From Thermothelomyces thermophilus ATCC 42464 (lineage: Eukaryota > Ascomycota > Sordariomycetes > Sordariales > Chaetomiaceae): 64,000 bases of DNA. Positions 1-10,542 of this stretch are shown piece after piece. The notes beneath the pieces are model-generated. The model was not told where the DNA came from. It saw only the letters and a program-made list of their open reading frames with translations, and made no database searches. Positions within the stretch are counted from its first letter, which is position 1. Every line of letters begins with the position of its first letter. Location: NCBI RefSeq assembly GCF_000226095.1, contig NC_016472.1:8060001-8124000 (forward strand), in the 5' to 3' direction. The translations under genes were made by a program, and so were the position numbers.

Positions 1-258
1 TGAAACGGTAGGAGAACCCCTCAAGTCGCAACTTCCACTCCGTCCGATGAGGAAAGCATACACTATTCATAAAATGGAAGGATTGAAGATTGCCTAGACC
101 TGGTCATCGTGACCGAAACTGCCGATTCAAGTCAATATCGCTTATCATTATCCACTAACAACCCAATCACACAGGCGTCCAGGACAAGACAAAGAAAGGT
201 CCATAACCCGCCAATTGACTTGTTACTTACAGCCTCTTTCAATCAACTCTGCTTCGAC

Positions 259-2151
259 ATGGCCGACGATACACCAGATACCGTGCCAGAGGGCGTGGCG
301 GCGGATGGCCCCAAGAAAGATGAGACGGGGAAACCTCTCCAGGAATCGGCGCCGAAGACAGCTCCGGCTTCAACTTCGGCTTCAATGCCAACTCGTAGCC
401 CCGGACCCGGGACTGCGCCGGTTACTTCGGCCCCTCCCACTCGGCCCTTCTATGTCCCACAGTTCACCGCAGCCACGCAAATGATACTTCAGCGGGTGAA
501 AGGCGAGCCGAGTAGTCTGAGCGCGGCTTTATCTCAGGCGTCTCGCTCGCCGTCTATCACGCCCAGCATCTCCTCGGCGACGTACGAAGACGTGAAGAGA
601 CGGCTGGTAATGGGCATGAACACCTCGACTCAGATGACGATGCAGATGCCCGCCGCACCCTCGGCTGCTCGGTCAATGCCTTCTACACTTCCAGTACCGA
701 AACCCACCCCATCACCGGCGCCCGCGCCGGCGCCTGCACCCGCATCCGCACCCGCATCCGCAGCCGCACCCACACCCGCACCCACACCCGCGGCGACGAA
801 GCCAAAGAGCGGCACGGCAGGCATGAGCGCCATCAGGAAGGTCACGGCTGGCCTGACGGCCTCATCAAAACCCACTCCAATTAAAACCGCTCCCGCCAAG
901 GTCCCCCCTTCCGAGCGCAAGACAAAGAAGACAAAGCTACCGCCCTCGTCGCGCGGTCCAGGCGTCAAGCGGAAACGAACCAAATCCCAAGCCAACCAGG
1001 ATGACGACGACGACGAGGATGGCACAAGCAGTATGTCAAGCCTCTCTTCCACGCCCGAGGCTTTCTCAGCAGCAACACAACCCACCCAGTCCACCGCCCC
1101 CTCCACTCCAGTCCTCCTCACGATGACCAAGTCTGGCCGGCAAGTCCTCAAACCAGCCGCTTACAATCCGGCTGCCATGGACGCCGCCAGCAAGCGGACC
1201 CGACCCGCCCACCATTACGGTAAGCGCACCGCCGAGCAGGCCCTCTGCAAAAAGTGCAGCCGCATGCACAGTCCGGCCACCAACCAGATGGTCTTTTGCG
1301 ACGGGTGCAACGACGGTTGGCACCAGCTCTGCCACGACCCCTGGATCCCTGACGACGTGGTGCGGGACCAAAGCAAGACCTGGCTGTGTGCGCCCTGTAT
1401 GGAGAAACGAGAACGAGAAAAACACCACCATCACCACCACCACAACAACAACAAACGGCAGAAGGTCGAACAGCATAATCCTCATCATCATCACCACCAG
1501 CATCAGCAAGGGTCAAAAGCCAAAGGGGCAGAGGGCCAAGAGAAAGTGAGCTGGGCGAACCGCCCGGCTCAACAGAAGCGGGCTTACCTCTCGACCCTAC
1601 CGCAGCAGGAGTTGGTGGCACTCCTGATGACCTGCCTCGAAATCCATCCGGATCTGCCCATCTTTCCTGCCCCATCCTCTTCAGCGGACAATCGTCCGAC
1701 AACAACAACAACTACTACTACTACTACGACTACCACATCAACGACAACGACGTCGACGGGAGCCGGGCCCAGGTCTATCTTCGCGAGTACGACGACCGAG
1801 GGCTTGTTCTCCCGCGCTGAGGCCCATCCGACGGCACAGATCAACTATGTGAGGAAGGTCGGTGCTGTCGGCGCCGGCGGCGGCAGCGGGAAGGGAACCA
1901 AAGGCGGCAGCGGCGGTGGGAGTCAGAAGGAAGGCAGCTCGGAGAGGGCCGCGACTGGGAACGAGGAGGACGACGAGTTTGACCCGCTCGTGGCGCTGTG
2001 GCCCCGTGCCGGCAAGGGCATGTACTCCCGCCTGCCCCCGGACACGGAAGACGAGGCGACGCTGGTCGACGAGGGCGACTTTGAGGCGTTCAGCGTCATT
2101 GTCTATGATGATAAGGGAAGGAAGTTGGAAGAGAACGGGATGAAAGTCTGA
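259..2151 (+). CDS. PHD-finger protein, low-complexity flanks
   Basis: Single-exon gene of 630 codons. The open frame reaches further upstream, but the first ATG is at 259; upstream codons in frame offer only a GTG. A C4HC3 PHD finger spans about residues 330-380: CKKC, then FCDGC, a WHQLC step and a final WLCAPC. PHD fingers read histone H3 tails (often K4 methylation) in chromatin complexes, so a nuclear reader role is inferred. Before the finger lies a long Pro/Ala/Ser/Thr-rich, probably disordered region with a PA-repeat (about 700-800) and an acidic run. After it come a His-rich tract (about 1420-1510), a conserved-looking segment containing QKRAYLSTLP, a poly-Thr tract (about 1698-1752) and a Gly-rich stretch. 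The C-terminus is acidic and looks structured. The gene converges on the NLR gene. The exact complex is unknown. Confidence 0.85.
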   Translation: MADDTPDTVPEGVAADGPKKDETGKPLQESAPKTAPASTSASMPTRSPGPGTAPVTSAPPTRPFYVPQFTAATQMILQRVKGEPSSLSAALSQASRSPSITPSISSATYEDVKRRLVMGMNTSTQMTMQMPAAPSAARSMPSTLPVPKPTPSPAPAPAPAPASAPASAAAPTPAPTPAATKPKSGTAGMSAIRKVTAGLTASSKPTPIKTAPAKVPPSERKTKKTKLPPSSRGPGVKRKRTKSQANQDDDDDEDGTSSMSSLSSTPEAFSAATQPTQSTAPSTPVLLTMTKSGRQVLKPAAYNPAAMDAASKRTRPAHHYGKRTAEQALCKKCSRMHSPATNQMVFCDGCNDGWHQLCHDPWIPDDVVRDQSKTWLCAPCMEKREREKHHHHHHHNNNKRQKVEQHNPHHHHHQHQQGSKAKGAEGQEKVSWANRPAQQKRAYLSTLPQQELVALLMTCLEIHPDLPIFPAPSSSADNRPTTTTTTTTTTTTTSTTTTSTGAGPRSIFASTTTEGLFSRAEAHPTAQINYVRKVGAVGAGGGSGKGTKGGSGGGSQKEGSSERAATGNEEDDEFDPLVALWPRAGKGMYSRLPPDTEDEATLVDEGDFEAFSVIVYDDKGRKLEENGMKV

Positions 2152-2646
2152 TCAGTGAGGGAGCCGGGGGGGGAAAGGGGAATGAAGAGCAGGGACTTCG
2201 GTGAGTATGGATGGCTCAGCCGCTTCCTTGCTGCTGCTGCTGTTTCGCTCGGGCTTGTCTGGCCTGCATGCATCCCTCTCGACGCCCGTTTGGCATCCGG
2301 AATTGGATTTGGCCGACACGCATGGTCCTTGGAGGATGCTACTCTAAAGGCCCCTTTGGCCACGCCATGTTCTTCGGTGGCTACGTAATTCAGCATGCCT
2401 GCCTCCTTCGGTCCTGACCGGTGCCGCCATCGACCAAGGTCACCTAGGCCCGAGTGACACAGCTGCCGGTTATACTATTTCCTGGGTGAACGACTCATTG
2501 TAACACATTAGAAGTCAGTCGGGCTCCGGTTGCACAACGTTCAGGGCGGATTCAGGTCCACGGCTTGTCATTCAGCAGCGGAAGCTTTCATATTTGTCCA
2601 CGCTCTGCACTCTTCTGGATATGAGTCAGCCCTCATCTTTCCTCAT
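2152..2646. other. intergenic, shared 3' region
   Basis: About 495 bases between two convergent genes. I see no convincing ORF, RNA gene or repeat; it should hold the two 3' UTRs. Confidence 0.6.
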
Positions 2647-5600
2647 TTAAAGCCAGCGTTGCATCTGGATCCCCGGCGGCCGATACGGTATCCTCTCTGA
2701 AAATTTGGCTCTACCCTTGGCGCTCAACTGCCGCGGCTGGAACGCCTCCCCATCCTCGGTGAGCTCTAGGCCCCTCTTGATCACGGCCAGCTCGCCCAGG
2801 CGGTCAAAGATGATGTCCCCTTCGCTACCGATCCCGAAGCGCATATCCTCTGTCCTCAGGGAGCCAATCCAGTGGTTGGGGAGGAAGAAATGCCGGACAA
2901 AGGACTCCTCGTCGACGATGGCGCCGCTAGACGAGCCGGGTGGCAGCAGCTCAAATGAGGCAACCCAATGGTCGGCGGCGTGGAAAACAAGACGAGTGCC
3001 ATACACTCCAATAAGATGCACCACCTGGGCGGGCAGCATGGACGTGCGGATCTCCCATCGGGGCCCGGCATGCTGTGAAGCGGGATCTTCCAAGTCCTGA
3101 AAATCCCAAATGAGTATCGCGATGGTCTCGTCGTCGACCGCGACGCTATCAGAAGACTCTTTTGCGTACGTCGCAAAGTAGTGGGGGTGGGACAGAGGGC
3201 CGAATCCGCTGAGAGAGAGCCCCAGCTCTGGAGAGAGGCGGATCACTCGAAGCTGGGTCAGATCTGCCCAGGCGTGGATCATAATTGCTTGTCCCGTTTC
3301 CTCGACACTGAGCAGCAGGTCTCCCTCGGAACGGGGACACAGACATGTCAACCAGGAGGGACCAGCGCTCTTCCGGCCCGGCGGACCACAGCCGAATCGG
3401 CAGATCGGGGCTTCCCCGGCATGGTGTGGCAGAGCCCAGAGTGTATCGTGTTCCGCCGTGCTGACGAGCAGTCTCTGGTGTCTCGAAGACACGAGGACCT
3501 GCCTCAATGTTCCGAGGCCGGGCTCCTGCCTCCGTACGTCGATCAAAGGAGGGCCTACCTCCCACACAGCCTCGGGTTGGTGCGGAACTGGCCGGCGTCG
3601 CGTGACTGTCCTCGCGCTGAAGTTCTCTCTGAGGTCGCCGCAGGCTAAAACTTTGCCCTGGTCATCATAATGGAGCGACAAGATATCCGAGTACGTATCC
3701 TGGACGAACAGGAGCTGCTTCTCTGGCTCCGGGCCGGAGATGTCGTACCCGAAGACCGACCCGTTGCCCGTGGCATAGAAAACAACGGGGAACTCCCGGC
3801 TGCAGGTGATGGCGGTGATCTCCTGCGCCTTCCTGGCCTGTTCCTCTCGATACATCTCTCTAGGGGTCATGGGCTTCAGCTCCGTGATCGGGGTGCGCGG
3901 GTCGTGATCGTTGCCCGGACGGAGCACGGGGGGCTCCCAGACGCGGCATTGGCCTTCGCGGAGCTCGACGACGCGGCGGTTGTCGCCGGTGAAGGCCAGT
4001 CCGTGAGGCAGGGTGCTGGTCTCGAGTCGGACACGGTATAGGATGCGGAGTGTTCTGAACTCAAACAGGGTCATGTTCCCGAGCTGATCCACGGCGGCGA
4101 GCGTCCGGCCGTCGTGGGAACATGCCAACACCAGGTTGTATGCTCCCTCCTTGTTGACGGCAATGGGCCTGCCCGCGTCGAGATCGAACACGACCATGTC
4201 GCCGTCATCGAACGTGGCGGCGAACAGATCTGTCTCGATATCGTGGTTGAAGACGGCAGCGCGCACGGTCGTCCAGCCCCGGGCCTGGAGACGATCGCCG
4301 AACCTCAGCATGGACCCCGTCTTCTGCTCGTATACGTCGTGGAGCCTCAGCTCAGCACAGTCCCAGAAGACGAGGTCGTGGCCGTGGTACACCACCGCGA
4401 GGAGGCTCGACCCTGGGCTGAGCCACACGTGCTCCGGTGCTCGCCCTCGCATCCTCTCCGGCACATCGGCTCCCCACGACACGGGCTCGTCGTGAACCGG
4501 GGCGCGGGACTCGAGATCCCACTCGATCAGCTCGTTCCGCACGGTCGCCGCGCGCAATACGGTGTCACCCTCTGCAAAGGACAGGCCTCGACACCACGCG
4601 CCCTCGGGAAGCCCGAAGCAGGCCAGCTCCAGCCCGTTGGCGGGGGACCAAATGCGGACCGTCTTGGAGCCCGCCGAGGCGAGGTATCTGCCGCTCGTGG
4701 CGAAGGCGACACACGAGACCCTCTCGCCATGGCGGATGGTGTGCAACTCCTGGAAGATTGCGTCGTCGTGGACCACCACCCGCCCGTCCCAGCACGCGAT
4801 GCCGACCGCGACGTAGCCCGGAGCCGCGGCCACCACGAACGGGCTGCGGTCCTGCGGGTAGCGGATCGTGGCCAGGCAGTCGTCCCAGCTGCGCGTCGAC
4901 AGGCCTCCCACGGTGAGGCCTCGCGTGGGCCCGCCAAACACCTGCCGGATGACGGAGTTGGGCGGGCAGAATGGGGCGATGTGGTGTCGGATCGTCTTGG
5001 GGGAGCGTCCGAGGCGCTCGGCAAACTGGGGGATCAGACGTGCCAAGTCGTCGCCCCATCTCCCGAGGAGTTCGATCTTCTCTTGAGTCAGTGCGGATCG
5101 GTTAGGTCGCGGCGGCGCTGCGTCGCGCGTCCTGCCGTTGAGCATGTCCTTAATCGTCCTGCCGGCCTCGTACACCGTCCGGAGGTCCCCGTTGGCGGCC
5201 GCGAGCTCAACCCAACTAAGAAGACTGTTGCTGCCCAAGAAGTTTAAGAGCATGAGGAACAGCCCGTCGTCGTTGGGATCGACATGATCGAGATGCTGGA
5301 AGAGGAACTTGGACGCGTAGGTGGTAAAGGGGGCAGCGCTCGGGTTCCCCTGTGCCTTTCTTGCTCTGCCCTTCGCTTTCTGTGTGACCGATGCCAGGTG
5401 CTTGAGGCAAGCTGAAGCCAATCGGCGATGCGCGTCCGCCTTTGAGGGGATCAGACAAGACTCGAGCCCGCCGCGAGTTAGGAACTCTCGAGCGGTCAAG
5501 TGCACGAACTGGATTCTGTCGTGCTCGTCTACATACATGAGGTTTCCGCAATTTTTCGATATCAGGCGCCGGATGTCGCCGATCTTATCATCGGCGTCGA

Positions 5601-7607
5601 GCTCGGCGGCGGTCTGCATCTCTGCCAAGCCGAGGGGCCTAAAGGCATAGACGGCCCAGGTGAGGACGGCCCTTGTGGATTCACTTTCCAAACCGTTCAT
5701 CTCTATCTTTGTGAGAATGTCGGCATACACCGCGTCCATGTCGGCCGGGGTGCTGTTCAGGACCCTCGTGATGGCCCCCTCGCTTGTCACCTTGCGAAGC
5801 TCGGAACATATGAGTGACGCCCACAGAAAGCAGCCCGCCGACCTCGCGAGTATGTGGGATGCGAGCGCCTCGGCGGTGGGCCATCTGTCCGACGCAGGAC
5901 ATGGAAGGCATGCGAGGTTCTCCGCGAGCAGGAGGGAGATGTCCGCAAGGCTGTCTTGCTCCGATATGGTGTAGCTTGAAATGCTGACTCGGTAGCTGAC
6001 GCTTGGGCGGTAGTTCTCCGCAGCGTCCCTGGACGTGACCAGAACTGACAGAGGCCAGTGCTCTTGGATTCCGGCTAGGAAAGCGGTCATGTCGGCCGCG
6101 CTTCTGCATTCATCCATGGCGTCAATCACCCAGAACTGGGGTCTTTCCAACTCGACTGTCAGGATCCCCGAGACGAATACTTTCTGCCACAGGGAATGCG
6201 ACCCAACTTTCTCCCCGTCAAGACCGTCATCCAGCTCCGACATGACGGCCTTCAGCTTGTGGAAAACAGCAGGATGCAGCACTGCCATCTGCCACGCCAG
6301 GGACCGCAGGCAGCTGTCCACCGCGGACTTGGCGCTATCCCGCGCTTGGAAGAAGAAGAAGCAAGGATCGAGCCCGTTGTTGCGCAGGTCACCGACAACA
6401 TGGCTAGACAAGACACTCTTGCCCACACCTGGACGACCCTGAAGCCAAAGAAAAGCGGGTTCCCGTGACGCTACCCATGTCTGGTAGCAGCTCTTCTTGC
6501 CCAGCCATTCGCAGGAACCGGGAAGCTTTGCCGATGCGTGATTCCGCAGGTCATCTTCAGGGTCAGCAGGGACGCCCAGAAAGCGGGCGAGAGCACGCCG
6601 GTCCTCCTGCGACGGGACCGCGCTCTCGGCTTGCATGCGGCAGGATGCGATTACCCTCGCGAGAGCATTCCGAACGGCCACATAAGAGGGGTCCGCTCGG
6701 GTCGCGTACATGGCCACGTTGCGATGATTTGCGTCGAGAAAGGTCTGGCGCTCGTTGGGGAGGTTCATGACGGCGCTCGCCTTGTCGACGATGAGCATCT
6801 TGCGTAGCCCGACGGTCATCGGCCGCGACTCGTAAAAGGAGAACAACTGGAGGTCTTTGCTCTCTTCCGGGAAGTCCTCGCCCAGGGCTCGGATCACGTC
6901 CGATTGGGGGAACAGGTCCTCGACAAAGGGGCGAGTTCCGATCATGGCCGTATACCGGGCGAGAACCTGCGCAATGGCCGCGCCCTGATGGGGCGTTCCC
7001 AGGAAGAAGATGGAACGGACGCGATCTGCGATCGGCCCGAATGCAGCCTCTCGACGCGCGATGAGGTACGCCTGCTTGACGACAAGGCCTCCCATACTAT
7101 GGGCGACAAAGATCAGGGGCGGCTAATTATCTCGTCTTCGGTCAGCAGAGCATTCGACATGCAAGTGTGAGATCCGCCCAGACTTGCCTGTCTCCCCTGG
7201 CTCATCGAAGGCGAATCATGGATGGCAACTAGTAGAGACCGAGCAAAGTCGGGAATGCTGAGGATCGACTGGCGAGTGACCGCAGCCGGGTATCCGAACG
7301 TGTGTATCCGCACGTCTGCGAAACCCTCTTCTGTGGGCAGCCATTTCTGGGGCCAGTAACATTCAGGGTCGTTTCCTTTGCTCCAGGTACTGAAGCCGTT
7401 CACACCGACGAAGACAAGATCAGCCACCGGTGCCGGGGTGAGCTCTGGATCTGGGGCATAGAGGGTCGTAAGCCTCAAGGAGCCTCTGGGAGGCTCAGCC
7501 GTATCTCTGACTCTTCCGCCTCTGTTCAAAATAAGCCGTCTCGGGCTGAAGGATCGAACGGATGGAGGACTCGCCAGGGAAGAAGTGCTGCCACTCGTCC
7601 GGCTCAT
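2647..7607 (-). CDS. alpha/beta-hydrolase - NACHT - beta-propeller NLR
   Basis: Two exons, complement(join(2647..7122, 7188..7607)), 1631 residues. The 65-nt intron (7123..7187) is of the GC-AG class: donor CAG/GCAAGT, a CTGAC branch point and acceptor TAG. Joining restores the hydrolase nucleophile elbow AHSMGG with Ser about 149. Residues about 45-300 form a serine-esterase domain of the DUF676/SesB type. The NACHT NTPase follows, with Walker A GRPGVGKS at about 369-376 and a Walker B-like block (VIDAMDEC) at about 470-479. The C-terminal half is a divergent WD40/beta-propeller region (for example a VRIW strand); its blades are not near-identical repeats, unlike the hypervariable HET-type NLRs. 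Family knowledge: fungal NLRs act in non-self recognition and incompatibility, with the N-terminal domain as effector. It is divergent from the fructosamine-kinase-like gene. Function in this strain is not shown. Confidence 0.85.
7123..7187 (-). other. GC-AG intron in NLR gene
   Basis: A 65-nt phase-0 intron starting GCAAGT after CAG (the consensus for GC donors) and ending TTAG, with GCTGACC about 20 nt before the acceptor. No GT donor nearby would restore the esterase motif. Confidence 0.75.
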
Positions 7608-7970
7608 ACCAGGCAGTCCTTACACCTTCCGTCGAGGACAAGACAGGCGGGTTGCCAACTCAGTCACCTGAGTATTTGAGATGGGGTCTTTGTGCTCGGT
7701 TCTCTCACATAGTCTCAAGGTGATGAGGAGGCGTCGATAGGCATCAACACTCACAGGGGTTGCCGTCAGCCACAGATGGTCGACCAATCATAGGGGAATG
7801 GTAATCGGGCCCCACCGGGCCCCCTTTGGTATTAGAGAGTTAGGCGTCTATAGGCAAGAGGGGGTCAAGAACTGGTATAGATTGCACAGATGGGAACAAA
7901 AATGTGTAATTAGACCTTTGTGGACTTCCAATCATATTGGCACCAAAACACCATTTCACCTTTGGCCAAC
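7608..7970. promoter_or_regulatory. divergent intergenic promoter region
   Basis: About 360 bases between the start codons of the NLR (minus) and fructosamine-kinase-like (plus) genes, so both promoters must lie here or within 5' leaders. I recognise no specific operator. Confidence 0.4.
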
Positions 7971-9715
7971 ATGGCAGACAAGGCGGTTTGGGATAAGGAG
8001 ATCCCAGTACCCGAGAGGGTGATCGAGTATGTGGACCAAGGAGTTCGAGACAGTAAGTCCCAGTCGCGAAATTATCCATCAGTGCTTTCTTTCCCTTGTT
8101 TTGGTCATTGACCAAGTCGGTTCCTCAAAGAACTTCCCCCCGGGACTCAGGTGCATGGCATCACTCGAAGTGGCGCCTCGTACTGGGCACGGACAGCAAA
8201 GATTGAAGCCACGGACATGGCTGGAAACCCGACTCCCTTCTTTATCAAGGCATGTCTCCTGAATGATAAGAAAGCAGGAAACACTCTCTCACCAGATAAA
8301 CAGGTGCTCCAGTCTGAACAGGGAAGAGACATGGTGTCAGCGGAATACGAAGCAATGTCGTTACTATACGGCCTGAAGCCCGACATGGTCGTCGAGCCTG
8401 TGGCATGGGGCGCCTACATCGAGGAGCCAGATACGTACTTCTTTCTCTGCCGGTTCTACAACTTCTCGGAGGAGGAAGTGGAGGAAACGGAAAATGTGAA
8501 AAAGACTACCAAGAGGAGAAAAAAGGTCCCTGGCTCAGAAGACTTCCCAAAGCTTGTCGCAGAGTTTCACGGGTGCAGCCAGTCCAAGGGAGCCAAGTTC
8601 GGATTCCCCATCACCATGTACGGCGGACGAAATCCCCAGACGTTTCCCCTTTGCGAGAGCTGGGAGGAGTGCTTCTCAAGAGGGCTCGACAAGATCTTCG
8701 ACATGGAGGAGCAGGCTCAGGGACCGGACGAGGAGATGCGCCAGCTGCGTGAGGGTCTCATGACCAAGGTGATACCCCGGCTCCTGCGACCCCTCGAGAC
8801 GGAAGGACGAAGCGTCACCCCGACGCTGGTGCACGGGGACCTGTGGGACGACAACGTGGGTATCGACGCCGCCACTGGCCGAACCCTCGTCTTTGGCGCA
8901 ACCCCCCTCTATGCCCACAACGAGTGTGAGCAAACCCTTTTCACTCTGCCCACGCGCCGCCATAAACATGGCAGAAAGGGTCTGACAGCGGTTGCGATGG
9001 CCAGATGAGCTCGGTCCATGGTGGCCGGCGCGTCATCAGATGGGACGCAAGTACGTCGAAGCGTATAGGAGGTTCTACGGGGCGTCAGAGCCAGCCGAGG
9101 AGTTTGAGGACCGGGTCCAGCTTTATGCCATGTTAGTACTTATCGCCATTTCCTTTACACATGTGCTGGTCGGTGGATCCAGAGGCTAACTAACAAGTGG
9201 GCAACACCAGCCGCTTCGACCTGCACTCATCCTCGTTATATGCGGGAAATCTTCGTTGGAGACTCCTGTAAGAAGCCTTATTTATCCTCCCTTTCCTTCT
9301 CTGCTTTTTGCAACCCTCCCTCCTGTGCACGGTTCTCATCAGTCTTGATCCCGTCTCGTTGTCCTTTATTTTCCAATCTGATTCTTTCCCCTTTTCAAAT
9401 TTCAGGTTTTAGAAGCATTGAAAACAATAAAAATTTACTAACCATGTACAAAATCACAGCGTGAAAGATGCAATAAGGGAGTTGCTCCAAAAATACCCTC
9501 TTGGATACGAAGGATATCTTTTGGATAAGGAAAGTGCTGCCTTGAGCGCAAACCTGATGGAAGCGAATGCCACAGCAATTGAGGCCAACAAGGCACTCAG
9601 CTTAGCTTCGGGCACTGGTGCCGGTGTAAACGTGGAAACCTACGGACCGGGGCCTGGGGTTGACACTGCTTCGGCGGAAGTGTTATCACAGTCGACGCAA
9701 AACTCAAAGTTGTAA
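7971..9715 (+). CDS. fructosamine/ribulosamine-3-kinase family protein
   Basis: Five exons: join(7971..8052, 8131..8925, 9005..9131, 9211..9267, 9460..9715), 438 residues. All four introns have GT-AG ends, and good branch points are visible (TCTGAC before 9004, GCTAAC before 9210, TACTAAC before 9459). Splicing restores family blocks: LPPGTQV, GASYW, the catalytic-loop HGDLWDDN, then YAHNEYELG across intron 2 and RFDLHSSSLY across intron 3. Fructosamine kinases phosphorylate C3 of ketoamines on glycated proteins so the sugar is shed; the fold is aminoglycoside-phosphotransferase-like. The Asp expected in the metal-binding position (VFDA in relatives) reads Gly here (TLVFGATP), so activity may be weak or absent. 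The C-terminus runs about 60 residues past the usual end. Cytosolic location is inferred. Confidence 0.85.
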
Positions 9716-10542
9716 GCATCGAGGAACGAAAGGGATGTGAGTGAAAGCTCGGTATTTTGCCACAGGACCGCAGGATCCTGAGCATCAAAAGGAATGCTAG
9801 AAATATTAGACCAAGACCAGGATCAACAAGGGAAGGTCGCGCTTTCCGGGCGGATACTGTAATTAGCAGATGAAGAGGAACCCGACTGCTTGCGGCATTG
9901 CGTGCACTGGAAGGTGCTGGACTGCACATAATTCTGTCAAGCGGGTTAGCCAGATTGGCTAATAGAAAGAAACAATGACGGTGAAGAGAAAATTGTGTGT
10001 TCCTTCGGGATTTGCCTCGTTGGTGCGAGGTGGACGAGAATTGGTTGAACATAATTGAAGACTCAAGGGAAGAGACTAAAATTACCTACTTAAGCGGCCA
10101 GGGTGCTTTACCTAATTATGTTTGTACAGTACCTTTCCTACTTGAAGCTACTACAGCTGGCAGCCGGAGAGGCCACGCCTTCCTCGAGCCTTCCACAACC
10201 GCGGTCACGCCTTTGGTTGTTCAATACGACACGGCAAGAAATTTTGATGTCTCTCTGACTGGCGTTACTTGGCAACACAGACACCAATAATTATTGGACG
10301 GTAATTATGCGGCAAAATTCTCGTTCGTCTCTGCCTTCAATTTACAAACCTTTCAGGTTCTTCGACGACCAACGCCTAAGATAATTAACTATTAGTACAC
10401 GAATGCCGAAGTCGAATGAAGGAAACCCCGAGAAAAAGGAAGGGAAAAAGGCACCAGAAAGAAAAGAAAACCGATGGGAATAAAATGGAAAGAGGAATAT
10501 TAATAATTAAAGCAAGAAGAACAAAAACATGCAATCTATTAA
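9716..10542. other. intergenic, convergent 3' ends
   Basis: About 830 bases between two convergent genes. No ORF with family features, no tRNA and no clear repeat was seen. Confidence 0.5.

Noticed and set aside
1400-1760. His- and Thr-codon repeats as a CRISPR- or satellite-like array
   Set aside because: They are trinucleotide runs inside the PHD protein frame, without spacers.
4114-5247. 377-codon plus-strand ORF
   Set aside because: It is the antisense shadow of the NLR propeller region; composition explains the open frame and it has no family features.
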